A stretch of 64,000 nt of DNA from Woeseiaceae bacterium (GTDB lineage Bacteria > Pseudomonadota > Gammaproteobacteria > Steroidobacterales > Woeseiaceae): assembly GCA_028279985.1 (NCBI GenBank), contig JANQMR010000019.1, forward strand, positions 1-64,000, read 5' to 3'. Shown here one piece after another: positions 1-13,300 of this stretch; within the stretch, counting starts at the first letter, position 1; each line of letters opens with the position of its first letter. The notes beneath the pieces are model-generated. The model was not told where the DNA came from and ran no database searches. It saw only the letters and a list, made by a program, of their open reading frames with translations. The position numbers were made by a program, and so were the translations under genes.

Positions 1-174
1 AGCGAAGCGCAGCGAGGCGAGGTGATCCAGGCCCTGACCGACGTTTTCCGCAGCGACCGGTCGGTCAGCGTGCTGGAGATCGACTTTTTCAACCGGGTCG
101 CAGGTTCGCTGAAGGTCACGGCCGCGCAGGTCGCGGGGCTGCAGGCCGGCGAGGTCGAAAACGGCGAATCCTGA
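1..174 (+). CDS. C-terminal fragment, TerB-like protein (partial)
   Basis: The frame is open from the first base and stops with TGA at 172-174, giving 57 visible residues; the start lies outside the window. The segment has an acidic helical pattern with 'VFRSDRSVSVLEIDFFNRVAGSLKVTAAQ'-like spacing: a short turn followed by a helix with a conserved Glu and then a 'LKVTAAQVAGL' helix. This recalls the last two helices of TerB/DjlA-type domains, where a metal-binding acidic turn is followed by an E-containing helix. The family call is inference from a short fragment. That it is a real gene end is supported by codon pattern and GC bias matching its neighbours. Confidence 0.5.
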   Translation, partial: SEAQRGEVIQALTDVFRSDRSVSVLEIDFFNRVAGSLKVTAAQVAGLQAGEVENGES

Positions 175-291
175 GCCGGACAGGATGCGGGCCCGGTGCG
201 CTCTTGCGCGAGCCCCCGGCCTGCGCCGTTCCGATTCCCATCCATACAACCCCGATGCAATGACGATCGGGCCGCCCAATACGGCCCGGCA

Positions 292-321
292 GGCATCACT
301 GGCGTAGCGTCAACAGGCCCT
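292..321 (+). repeat. Dispersed 30-bp repeat, copy 1
   Basis: 29 of 30 bases match 41612-41641, where the same sequence forms the last codons and stop of cysK plus 14 following bases. The single difference is A at 312 against G in the other copy. Here it lies in noncoding sequence. Confidence 0.85.
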
Positions 322-379
322 AGATCGGATAACCGGCGGCGTCAGGGCCTGCCGGCCCCGCGCGTTGGCTGGTGACGGC

Positions 380-406
380 AATAGCCTCGATAGCCCCGAT
401 AGCCCA
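380..406 (+). repeat. 9-bp tandem repeat, 3 copies
   Basis: Three consecutive 9-mers read aatagcctc, gatagcccc and gatagccca. They lie about 120 bp upstream of the exported choice-of-anchor H gene. Confidence 0.7.
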
Positions 407-525
407 ATAGTCGGTAGTCAATAGTCGCGCGAGCCTGCGTCGATTCTCGGAAGGTTCAGGTGCAATTCATGCTCGCAGGGTTTCAATGATCCTCGGGTTC
501 ACCGGACCTTGCCGAGGATATGACC

Positions 526-1419
526 ATGAAGACCAGCGCAAGAATTCTTTTCAATGCGGTTCCCGTAGTCGGCCTGACGATCGTCGTTACGATCGTCGTT
601 CTTTTCGCGTCCGACGCGCTCTTCGCCGCCGAAGATACGACGGCCGGCGAAACCGGCAGCCGAATCAGCGAGACGCGACACTTCCTGGGCGGCCGCGGCG
701 ACGCCGCCGTTTCGCTCGGTGTATCGCGCGACGAATACCATTCCACGGGCGATACGGCGATCCGGAAAGGCGTGAGGGAAAACGTCTCGCGTAAACCCCG
801 CAACACGACGCCGTCGGCGGCACCGGCGCCCAACGACGAGTTCTGGTTCTACAGCGTCGATGTGGAACTGTTTCACGACACCGACCGGGACGGCTACTTC
901 GCCGGAATCGACCTGTTGTTCGACGCGGATACCTTGTATGCGGCGGCCGACGTCTATGCGGTCGTATACCTGAGCCTGGACGGCGGCGACTGGGTCGAGT
1001 ACGCGACGACGGAAGACTTCACGATCTTCGGTACCTCGGACGGCGACAGCTACAACATCGTCACCGATCTGATCGACGGTTATCCGACCGGCAGCTACGA
1101 TCTCCTGATCGAATTGTTCGACGCCTGGAACGGCGAGTTCGTCGCCTATGCGGGCCCTGAGAATGCGTCGGCCCTGGCCTTGCTGCCGCTGGAGGACCGG
1201 AACAACGACGCGCCGATCGACGGGGGCTCGATCGTGGTCGTCAACAGCGGCGGCGGAGGCGCTACGGGATTGCTGGCCCTGGTCGTGCTGGCAGGCGCGA
1301 CGCTCGTCAGGCGCCGGCGTCAACGTCAACCGGCGGCGCTTTCTCGAGCGCCCGGCGCCGACTCCCGGCGCGCGGTTCTGACCAGCTTGCGACCCCAGGC
1401 CGCAAGACCGTCGAAATAG
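526..1419 (+). CDS. Choice-of-anchor H family protein with GlyGly-CTERM signal
   Basis: Exported surface protein of 297 residues. The start at 526 is preferred over the ATG at 520 because GAGGA (514-518) sits 7 nt upstream of 526. An N-terminal hydrophobic signal (about residues 8-32) ends near an Ala-rich cleavage site. The middle contains 'DEFWFYS', a Phe/Tyr/Asp-rich beta region with 'FDTDRDGY'-like acidic turns, as in the choice-of-anchor H family. Near residue 245 a Gly-rich stretch (GGGGATG), a hydrophobic segment and an Arg cluster (RRRR) form a GlyGly-CTERM sorting signal, recognised by rhombosortase in other gammaproteobacteria. Unusually, about 30 residues follow the Arg cluster, and this tail overlaps the convergent RND gene by 94 bp. 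The function beyond surface display is unknown. Confidence 0.8.
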   Translation: MKTSARILFNAVPVVGLTIVVTIVVLFASDALFAAEDTTAGETGSRISETRHFLGGRGDAAVSLGVSRDEYHSTGDTAIRKGVRENVSRKPRNTTPSAAPAPNDEFWFYSVDVELFHDTDRDGYFAGIDLLFDADTLYAAADVYAVVYLSLDGGDWVEYATTEDFTIFGTSDGDSYNIVTDLIDGYPTGSYDLLIELFDAWNGEFVAYAGPENASALALLPLEDRNNDAPIDGGSIVVVNSGGGGATGLLALVVLAGATLVRRRRQRQPAALSRAPGADSRRAVLTSLRPQAARPSK

Positions 1420-4406
1420 ATGTAAAGCGCCGGCACGACCAGAAGAGAGACGATGGTCGAGAACGCCAGGCCGCCGATGATCGCCCGCGCCATCGGATAA
1501 TAAGGCGGTCCGTCGCCGCCGATCTGGGTCGTGCCGAGTGCGAGCGGCGTTAGGCCTACGATGGTCGTCGCGACCGTCATCAGGATGGGCCTCAAGCGGT
1601 CCTTGCCCGCCGTGACGATCGCCTCGCTTCTCGGCATGCCGCCGACCCGCAGATTGTTGATACGGTCGATCAGCACGATGCCGTTGTTCACGACGACGCC
1701 GATCAGGATCATGATTCCGATCATGGCCATGAACGAAAACGTGGTTCCGGTCGCGGCGAAAAACAGGAATACGCCGAAAATCGAGAAGGCGATCGAGCCC
1801 AGGATGATCGAGAACGGTAACAACAGGGACTCGAAGAGGGCGGCCATGACCAGGAAGATGCAGGCGACGCCGAGAATCAGGTTGGTCACCATGACCGCCT
1901 GGGTTTCGTCCTGGCGTTCGAATCCGCGGCCGAACTTCCAACTGTATCCCGGCGGAAGCTCGACCTGCTCCATCATTGCCGACACCCTGGGCTTGACGTC
2001 GTCGAGCGTCGTCCCTCCATCCAGCGTCGCTTCGATCGTGACCGAGGTCTGCCGGTCGGTGCGCTGGATGGTCTCGGGAGAGCGTCCCGTGCCCAGGGTA
2101 GCCACGCTGCCGAGGGTGATACGGCTGCCGTCGGGCGTGAACAAGGGCAGGTTCGTCAACTGTTCGACGCTTTGACGGTCGTGTTCGCGGAAAGTCAATC
2201 GTACGTCGATCTCTCCGGACTCGCCGCGGAACTCACGCAGGGACTCGCCGCGCATGGCCACCGCAACCATCTGCGCGATCTCCTGCGCCGTCAGGCCGAC
2301 GCTGGCGGCGCGGTCGCGATCGATCAGCACGCGCACCTCGCGTTCACCGGTCTTCGCGTCGCTGCGCACGTTCTTGAAGTTCTCCAGCGAGGCCAGCGCC
2401 CGTACGAGGTCGTCGCCGATGTCGTTCAGCACGGCCGTCGAATCCCCCGAAATCTGCAGGCTGAATCCTTCGCCGCCGCCTTGTTGCTCCCACTCGAAGT
2501 CGGGACTGCCGATTGCGATGTCCGGCATGTCGGCTTCGATCAGATCCAGAATTTCCCTGGTGGATCGCGTCGCTTCCGCTTCGTCGGTCAGAATCAGCGT
2601 GGAAACCGCGAAACCCTGTTCGTAATAGGAGTACACCGAGTCGATGTTGAACTCCTCCTTGCGTGAAAACAGGTAGCTCTCGATCGTGTTGACGGTCTGT
2701 TCGACCCGCTCCAGCGAATGTTGTCCCTCGATGTGATAGGGCATGTACATACGCCTGCCGACGTCCTCGGGCCACATGTCCACCTTGACCAGGCCCAGCG
2801 CCATCGGCAGCACGCCGATGACGCAGACGAGCACGATACCGAGCGCGCTCCAGCGCGGATGGCGGATGATCCATCCGAGGCTCGCCGCGTAACGGCGCGT
2901 CAGGCGCTCGATCAGGACGCCGCTCGCGGGCCGGTCCGGTACCTTCACCCTTGCGGCCAGCATCGGCACCAGGGTCTGCGCTATGGCCAGGGACGCAAGC
3001 AGCGCAACCATGATCGTAACCGCGACGTGGGTCAGGAATACCGTGATGTCGGATCTCTCGCCGACCATCAGCGGTGCGAACACGATGATCGTCGTCGCCG
3101 TGCCGGCGACGACGGCGATACCGACTTCCTTGACGCCCTCGAGCGTTGCCCTGAACGGCCGGGCCGGATCCATGGCGCGGTGCCTGAATATGTTCTCGGT
3201 GACGACGACCGCGTTGTCGACGAGCATGCCGACCGCCAGCATCAGCCCCATCATCGACAGGATGTTCAGCGACAGCCCGGCGAAATACAGCGCGCCGAGC
3301 GTGATCAGCAGTGAAAACGGCACCGACGCCGTGACGATCAGGGTCGTCGACATCTGCCGCAAGAACAAGTACAGGACGACGATGGCCAACAAGCCGCCGA
3401 CGAGGCCGGCGTTCAACAGGTCGGACAGCGAGTCGCGTACGGCTTCGCCCTGATTGTCCATCGGGTAAATATTGATGCCGCGCATCTGCGGCAGCTCGCC
3501 TACACGCTCGACTTCGGCGAGGACCGCATCGGTGACCTCGACCAGGTTCGCGCCGGTCGTCTTGCTGACCTCGATGGCGATCGCGTATTTGCCGTCCAGG
3601 TGCCTGCCGTAATCCCGTTCCGGCGTGATCAGCTCGACGGCGGCGATGTCTCCGAGTCGCAGCCCGCTTCGATCCACGACGAGATTCCGGATGTCGTCCA
3701 CGGATTGGAACTCGCCCTTGGGCCGCACGCTGAAACGCTGGCCGCCGGCCGTCAGCTTACCGGCGCTGACGGAGAAATTGCTGCGTACGAGCAGGTCGTG
3801 CAGCGATGCGACGTCGATGCCGTGGGCGGCGATACGGTCGGCGTTGAGGAGTATCCGGATCTCGCGCGGATCGACGCCATGGAGCCCGACGCGGGACACG
3901 CCGTCGATCCGCTCCAGCGGACGTTTGAGCAGCCGGTCGAGCAGGTCGTAGCCGTCCGACAGATCGCGTTCGCTGGAGATCCTGAGCTGCAGCACCGGCG
4001 CATCGGCGAGCGAGCCGGTGAACACGAACACCCGGCGCACGTCCTCCGGCAGCAGATGGCGAATGCTGTCTATCTTGGCGCGAGCCTCGATACCCTTGGC
4101 CGCCATGCTCTGATCCCAGTCGAACTCGAGCTGGATCTGGGCGCGATTCTCCGAGGAATAGGACCGCATGCGCTCGACCCCGGACAAGGTCGCCAGCACC
4201 TCTTCCACCGGGCGCGTGATCAGACGCTCGACCTCCTCGGGCGTCGAGGCTTCGTAGGGGATCTCGACGTAGATGCCCGGGAACTCGATGTCGGGGAACT
4301 TCTCCAGCGGCAGCAGGCGCGACGCTATGAGCCCGACCAGGGCGAGCGCCACGAATACGACGATAGTGGTCACCGGCCGGTTGAGGGCGACTTCGGTATG
4401 TTTCAC
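1326..4406 (-). CDS. RND efflux permease (AcrB/HAE family), second of a tandem pair
   Basis: Inner-membrane proton-driven drug or solute exporter of 1026 residues, the normal length of AcrB-type permeases. TM1 lies at about residues 12-30, followed by a large periplasmic porter domain with the family 'FPDIEFP' segment, the TM2-6 block from about 335, a second porter domain, and TM8-12. In TM4 the relay motif reads GMLVDNAVV, so one Asp (397) is kept and the second is Asn. The TM10 segment reads VVVNNGIV, lacking the AcrB-type Lys. This DN/NN pairing occurs in other RND subfamilies. It lies 12 bp downstream of another permease gene in an adaptor-adaptor-permease-permease operon, which suggests a heteromeric pump of MdtBC style. 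The substrate is unknown. Confidence 0.95.
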   Translation of the reverse strand: MKHTEVALNRPVTTIVVFVALALVGLIASRLLPLEKFPDIEFPGIYVEIPYEASTPEEVERLITRPVEEVLATLSGVERMRSYSSENRAQIQLEFDWDQSMAAKGIEARAKIDSIRHLLPEDVRRVFVFTGSLADAPVLQLRISSERDLSDGYDLLDRLLKRPLERIDGVSRVGLHGVDPREIRILLNADRIAAHGIDVASLHDLLVRSNFSVSAGKLTAGGQRFSVRPKGEFQSVDDIRNLVVDRSGLRLGDIAAVELITPERDYGRHLDGKYAIAIEVSKTTGANLVEVTDAVLAEVERVGELPQMRGINIYPMDNQGEAVRDSLSDLLNAGLVGGLLAIVVLYLFLRQMSTTLIVTASVPFSLLITLGALYFAGLSLNILSMMGLMLAVGMLVDNAVVVTENIFRHRAMDPARPFRATLEGVKEVGIAVVAGTATTIIVFAPLMVGERSDITVFLTHVAVTIMVALLASLAIAQTLVPMLAARVKVPDRPASGVLIERLTRRYAASLGWIIRHPRWSALGIVLVCVIGVLPMALGLVKVDMWPEDVGRRMYMPYHIEGQHSLERVEQTVNTIESYLFSRKEEFNIDSVYSYYEQGFAVSTLILTDEAEATRSTREILDLIEADMPDIAIGSPDFEWEQQGGGEGFSLQISGDSTAVLNDIGDDLVRALASLENFKNVRSDAKTGEREVRVLIDRDRAASVGLTAQEIAQMVAVAMRGESLREFRGESGEIDVRLTFREHDRQSVEQLTNLPLFTPDGSRITLGSVATLGTGRSPETIQRTDRQTSVTIEATLDGGTTLDDVKPRVSAMMEQVELPPGYSWKFGRGFERQDETQAVMVTNLILGVACIFLVMAALFESLLLPFSIILGSIAFSIFGVFLFFAATGTTFSFMAMIGIMILIGVVVNNGIVLIDRINNLRVGGMPRSEAIVTAGKDRLRPILMTVATTIVGLTPLALGTTQIGGDGPPYYPMARAIIGGLAFSTIVSLLVVPALYIYFDGLAAWGRKLVRTARRESAPGARESAAG

Positions 4407-4418
4407 GACCGGCTCCGT

Positions 4419-7611
<3,193 letters not shown>

Positions 7612-7628
<17 letters not shown>

Positions 7629-8835
7629 TGTCGCTCACCCGCATCGCATCGGCCGGGCCGTCTTCTTCGTCCGCGCCAGGCTCCCCGGCAGTCGCCGGGT
7701 CTTCCGGTTCGGACGATTCGTCGGTATTCGGTTCACCGGCGGTCACGAGCTCGCCGGACCCGGCTTTTTCACTTGCGCCCGGATCGCCCGGATCGCCAAT
7801 TACGGTGACCCTGGCCTGCTCCTTGAGCCCGCTTTGGCCGACTGTCACGATCCGTTCGCCGTCCACGATCCCGCTGACGATTTCGACCATGCCGCGATCG
7901 CTGTAGCCGGTTTCCACGGCCTTGCTGATCGCCGTGCCGTCCTCGACGACGAACACGCTGGTGCTTCCGGTTTCCTCGACCAGCGCGCTACGGGGTATCT
8001 TCAGTACGTTCTCGCGCTGGTCGTAAACCACACTCAGGCGGCCGAACATGCCCGGCTTGATACGGCGCTCGGGATCGTCGATCTCGACGGTGATCTTGAA
8101 GGTGCCGGTCTCCGCGTCGACGATGGGGCTGACCCGCGTCACGGACGCCGGGATCGGTTCGCCGGCCAGAGCGTCGATCTCGACTGCAACCGGTTGCCCC
8201 GGGGCGATACGCCGGTACTCGCGCTCGGGGACGAACAGGTATGCGACCAGCGGGTCCAGGCTGGTCACCCGGAACAGCGGGTCGCCGACCTTGATCGTGT
8301 TGCCGAGCTTGACGTAACGCTCCGAGACCACGCCGTCGATCGGCGCCCGGATCTGTGTGTAGTCGAGCTCGAGCTTGGCGAGATTGTAAGCGGCCTCCAG
8401 GGCTTCCATGTCGAACTTGATCTTGTCGAAGTCGCCTTCGCTGATCAGGCCCTGTTCGCGCAGGTCCACATTGCGCTGATAGTCGCGCTGCAGCTTCCTG
8501 AGCCGCGCTTCCGACTCGCTGAGCTCGAGTCTCAGCCGGTCGCCGTCGAGTCGCGCCAGCACCGCGTTCCTGTCGACCTCGTCGCCTTCCTCGACCAGCA
8601 TCTCGCGGATCTCGCCTTCCACCTTGGCGATGACGTCGGCCTCGGCGTATGCCTCGATCGGCGCAGTGCCGCTGTAGAGCGCATGAATGTCGCCGCGCTC
8701 GGGCAGGGCGGTCTCTACCGGAATAGGCGGCGCCTCGTCTTCCGCATCGCCCTCCCGTCCGGCGCCGCCCAGCTCGCAGGCGCCGAGCAAGGACAGGCTG
8801 GCGAACAGCGCCGGGCTAGAGCGGTGGAATCTCAT
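7612..8835 (-). CDS. RND periplasmic adaptor lipoprotein (membrane fusion protein)
   Basis: Adaptor subunit of 407 residues linking an RND permease to an outer-membrane channel. The N-terminus has a lipobox (LLGAC), so it is likely anchored by lipid in the inner membrane. The order of parts follows AcrA/HlyD: beta-barrel start 'PVETALPERGDI', lipoyl half 'ADVIAKVEGEIREMLVEEGDEV', coiled-coil hairpin (about residues 95-150), second lipoyl half 'TQIRAPIDGVV', then barrel and membrane-proximal domains. The last 60 residues are an acidic, Pro/Gly-rich low-complexity tail, unusual for the family. A GGGAG ribosome site sits 6-7 nt before the ATG. It follows a second adaptor gene and overlaps the next permease. 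Confidence 0.92.
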
Positions 8836-8988
8836 TCAAATCTCCCTATGGCAGTGCGCCGTCTTTATGCTCGCGGCATGACTGCGGCCGATCGGCGATT
8901 TCGTCAATACCCGCCGATATCTTGGCCAATGTTGTGGCCGATGTTCTGGATCCGGTCCCGGACGCCGGCGAGTCCTTCGTTTCCAACA

Positions 8989-10107
8989 TCAACCGATGTG
9001 GCGGTCCGAATTCCCCGCATCTTTCCTCGAATCCTCGCCTGAATCCGCACCCGAGTCTTCGATACTGGCGACGACTTTACTGCCGTCGCGAAGCCCGGAT
9101 TGACCGACGACGACGACGGCGTCGTCAATCGAGAGACCGTCCACGATCTCGACGCGTCCGCCGGCGGATATGCCGGTTTCGACATGGCGCCGGGCGACCG
9201 CGCCGTCGGCGACGACGTACACGACCGTTTCACCGTCCTCGGCAACCAGCGCTTCACCCGGAATCAGCAGGACGTCGTCGTGTTGTTCGTAGGCGATCGT
9301 GAAGCGAGCGAACATACCCGGCGCCAGATCGCCGGCCGCGTTGTCGATCGATACCGTGGCCCTGAACGTTCCGTTGCTGGTATCGATCGTCGGGCTGATC
9401 CGCACGATTCGGGCATCGAAGGCGCGCTCCGGCATCGCATCCACGGTGAGACTGGCCGAATGACCGACGGCGAACTTGGCGAGTTCGGACTGCGGAATTC
9501 TCAAGTGTGCGATCAGCTCCCGGGTATCCGTGACCCGAAAGGCGACATCGTTCACCGCCAGGTGCTGGCCGGGCTTGACTTCGCGCGCCGACACGACGCC
9601 ACCGATCGGTGCGCGGATGGTCGAATACTCGTAGCTGAGTCGCTTGAGCCGGTAGCTCGCCTCCAGCGCTTCGAGATCGTATTTGAGGCCGTCGAACATC
9701 GATGCACTAACCAGCCCGCGCCGGTGCAGGTCCACATAACGCTCGTATTCGCCGCGCATCTGGTCGAGGCTCGCCCGGGTCGCCAGCATCTCGAGGCGCA
9801 GCCGCGCTCCGTCCAGGCGGGCCAGCACCTGCCCCGGGGCGACGCTGTCGCCTTCCTCGACCAGCAACTCGACGACTTCGCCGCCGGCGCGGGCGACGAC
9901 GGCCGCGTCCCTGTCGGATGCAATCGTCGCGGTTGCCACGTAGTGTGCGTAAATGTCGCCGCGTTCCGGCAGCACGACCTCGACCGGTACCGCGGTTGCG
10001 GGGGCCGCTTCACGATCCGCCGCTACGCCCGCCTCGCCGGCGCCGCAACCCGTCAGGAGGGTGGCGCCGGCCAGCAATAATGCGGCAATACTGGTTCTAC
10101 TCGACAT
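8989..10107 (-). CDS. RND periplasmic adaptor lipoprotein (membrane fusion protein)
   Basis: Second adaptor of the same unit, 372 residues. The signal peptide ends in the lipobox LLTGC. The lipoyl motif 'AAVVARAGGEVVELLVEEGD', the hairpin, the return motif 'STIRAPIGGVVSAR' and the beta-barrel are all present. It is clearly related to the adaptor downstream and probably arose by gene duplication. The C-terminus ends in a short Asp/Ser/Gly-rich tail. It is the first gene of the adaptor-adaptor-permease-permease operon, with repeated promoter-like elements just upstream (10139-10176). Confidence 0.92.
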   Translation of the reverse strand: MSSRTSIAALLLAGATLLTGCGAGEAGVAADREAAPATAVPVEVVLPERGDIYAHYVATATIASDRDAAVVARAGGEVVELLVEEGDSVAPGQVLARLDGARLRLEMLATRASLDQMRGEYERYVDLHRRGLVSASMFDGLKYDLEALEASYRLKRLSYEYSTIRAPIGGVVSAREVKPGQHLAVNDVAFRVTDTRELIAHLRIPQSELAKFAVGHSASLTVDAMPERAFDARIVRISPTIDTSNGTFRATVSIDNAAGDLAPGMFARFTIAYEQHDDVLLIPGEALVAEDGETVVYVVADGAVARRHVETGISAGGRVEIVDGLSIDDAVVVVGQSGLRDGSKVVASIEDSGADSGEDSRKDAGNSDRHIG

Positions 10108-10138
10108 AATGATGTTTTCGACTGCGTTCTGAGTAGTT

Positions 10139-10176
10139 TAGTGTTGTAGTAGAGTATAACACTAGTTGAGTATAAC
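10139..10176 (-). promoter_or_regulatory. Putative promoter/operator of the two-adaptor RND operon
   Basis: An inverted repeat, TAGTGTT (10139-10145) and AACACTA (10158-10164), overlaps a 16-bp tandem repeat whose core read on the minus strand is GTTATACTC (10152-10160 and 10168-10176). TATACT resembles a -10 box, so the tandem copies could be alternative -10 elements or operator half sites. They lie 45-70 bp upstream of the first adaptor start. The rest of the gap to 10376 shows nothing recognisable. Confidence 0.45.
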
Positions 10177-10376
10177 GCAATACGGTCGTCGATGTTCCGC
10201 CGCCAGTGCGGTATCCAGTCGAACGGGAATCCAGGCGGCCTCTCAATCGTTCCGACGGGGAACGGGCTTTCCGCGTTCAATCGTCGCCGGTATTCATCCC
10301 TTGGATGCATGGGGCGCCGATTTGGACGCCGGCGCGGCGTCGTTATCGAACCGGACCGCGTTCGGCCCGGCACGCT

Positions 10377-13300
10377 TCAGCCGAAGCCTGCCTCCCTTCC
10401 GGTGGCGGCGTCGGCAAGGCGACCGCGCCGGGCGGCAGCGGCTTCGGACAGCTTCGCCTGGATCATCAGCAGGTTCGGCGTCAATAGCAGGGTGAGAATG
10501 GTCGCGAACGCGAGGCCGCCGGCCACCGACGACGCCAGTTGTGCCCACCACTGTGAGCTCGGGGCGCCGACTGAAATCTCGCGGTTGATGAAATCGATGT
10601 TCACCCCCATCACCATCGGCATCAGGCCGATGATGGTCGTCACGGTCGTCAGCAAGACGGGCCGAAGGCGCACGGCACAGGTGCGAAGGATCGCCTCGAA
10701 AGTCTCGAGCCCCCGTGCGCGCAGGACGTTGTAGGTGTCGATGAACACGATATTGTTGTTTACGACGATACCGGCGAGGGTAATCACGCCGACGCTGGAC
10801 ATGATGATGCCGAAAGGTTTAGCCATGATCAGGTGTCCGAGCAGGACCCCGCCGGTGGAAAACAGCACGGCGGTCAGGATCAGTCCCGCCTGGTAGATGC
10901 TGTTGAACTGGGTGACCAGGATGATCGCCATGATCGCGAGCGCCATCATCATGGCCCGCGCGAGGAATCGCATGTCCTCTTCCTGGTCCTCGGTGCCGCC
11001 GCGGAACTCGGCGCTGACCCGCGGGTCGAGTGCCAGGGTCGGCAGCAGGTCGCGCAATTCGTTGACGACGTCGTTGACCAGGTATTCGCTCGCGACGTCG
11101 GCGTCTATCGACATGGTCCGCCTGAGATCGGTTCTGGTGATCGTGCTGACCTTTTGCGCCGGCACGCGCTCGACGAACGTGCCTATCGGCACCAGGCCGT
11201 TGCCGGTGGGTATTCTGAGCTCGTCGAGCTGCGCGAGGCTGCGGTTTGCGGCCGGATAGCGCACACGAATGTCGATCTCCTCGTCGCTGTCGTCGGGGCG
11301 GTACTCGCCGATCTTGATACCGTTGGTGACGAGCTGGACCATCGCGCCGACCAGCGACAGGTCGGCGCCGAAACGCGCGGCTTCGGCCCGGTCGACTTTT
11401 ATCTGCCATTCGATACCCGGCAGCGGACGGCTGTCTTCGATGTTGACGACGGCGGGGTGCCGCTCCATCAGCGTGCGGACTTCGGCCACCGAGCTTTCCA
11501 GCACGTCCGGATGGCGCGACGAGAATTCGATGTGGATCGGCTTGCCGATCGGCGGGCCCGGATCGGGTTTACGCGTCTCGATCGCGATGCCGACGAGGTC
11601 TCGGGTGTTGTCGCGAATTTCGGCGAGGATCTCGTCCGACTTGCGGCGTTGGTCCCAATCGACGTAGATCAGCTTGATCGATCCGATCTGGTCCTCGGGG
11701 CCCTCGCCGTCGCCGCTGGTCTTGGCATACACGTACTCGATTTCGGGCATGCCGAGTATGCGCTGTTCGACCTGGCGCACGAGCCGGTCCTGTTCCTCGA
11801 TCGACAGATCGCCGCGGGCGCGGATGTTGACGTCGGCAAACGGCATCTCGACTTCCGGGAAGTACTCGATGCCCCGGCCGAACAGGAAGAACACCGCATA
11901 GATCGTAACCAGCAAGGCGGTGACGGCGCCGACGCTGGTCCAGGGACGCTCTAGCGAGGCCTTGAGGAACCTGACGTAACGACCGGTGAACCCGGTAAGG
12001 GTGTCGAGGTCGCCGGTTTCGGCAGCGGCGAGATTGCGGCGTACCTCGGGGCTGTTTGCGCCGGTCTTGCCGAATATCGAGCCGAGGGTGGGCACGAATA
12101 TCAGCGCCATGAACAGCGAGGCGGACAACACCGCAATCAGCGTGATCGGCAGGTACTTCATGAACTCGCCGGACATGCCGGGCCAAAGCGCGAGCGGAAC
12201 GAACGCGGCAAGCGTCGTGCAGGTGGATGCGATGATGGGCCAGGCCATGCGCCTGGCCGCGCGCGAGTAGGCGGCGCGGCGGGATTCACCCTCGGCCATG
12301 CGGCGATCCGCGAGCTCGGTGACGACGATGGCGCCGTCCACGAGCATGCCGACGGCCATGATCAGCGCGAACAACACCATCATGTTGATCGTGACCCCGA
12401 ACGAGCCGATCAACAGGATGCCCATCAGGAAGCTGCCCGGAATCGCAACGCCGACCAGCCCCGCCGTGCGCACGCCGAGGATGCCGATGATGACGATGAA
12501 CACGAGCAACACCGCGGCCAGCACGCTGTTTTGCAGCTCGCCCAACATGTCTTCGACGTCTTCGGACTTGTCGCGGGAGGCGACGACCTCGATGTCGCCC
12601 GGCCAGTAGCTTTGCTCCTCGGCGACGAGGACCTTGATCTCGGCGATCGTATCGATGACGTTACCGCCGGCGCGCTGCACCACTTCCATTGCCAGCGCCG
12701 GTTTGCCGTTCAGTCGTGCATAGCTTTCCGCGTCCTTGTACGTGCGGCGGACCTCGGCGATGTCCCTGAAGTGCACGATCCGGTCGCCGGCCGCCTTGAT
12801 CGGCATGTCGAGGACGTCGGCGGGGCTTTCGAACACGCCCGGCACCTTGACCGGAAAACGGCCCTCGCTGGACTGCAGCGCGCCCGCGGCGACCAGCCGG
12901 TTGTTGGCGCTGACGAAGTCGATGATCTGCGCCTGGTCGAGTCCGTAACTCTCCATCGCCAGCGGATCGACGATCACCTCCATCAGCTCTTCGCGGGTGC
13001 CGACGAGATTGACTTCGAGCACACCCGACAGTCCCTCGATCTTCTCCTTGAGATCCCGGGCGATCGTCGTCAGCGTCCGCTCCGGCACGTCGCCGGCCAG
13101 GTTGAGGACCAGCATCGGGTCCATGCGCGAGAACTTGACCTCGGTGACGGTCGGCTCTTCGGTTTCGTCCGGTAACTCGGCCTTGGCGATGTCCACCTTC
13201 TCGCGCACGTCGGCGAGGGCCCGCTGCGTGTCCACGCCGGCGTCGAACTCGACCGTCACATTGGCGCCGCCCTCGTAGGCGGTGGAGATCATCTCCTTGA

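Larger units (their letters stand above)
175..525. other. Intergenic region with repeats
   Basis: This 351-bp stretch has no convincing gene. It contains a 30-bp dispersed repeat (292-321) also found at the end of cysK. An inverted pair, CAGGCCCT at 314-321 and AGGGCCTG at 344-351, could form a hairpin with a 22-nt loop. A 9-bp tandem repeat lies at 380-406, followed by 'atagtcg' copies near 407-426. The promoter of the downstream exported protein must lie here, but I cannot assign -35/-10 boxes with confidence. Confidence 0.6.
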
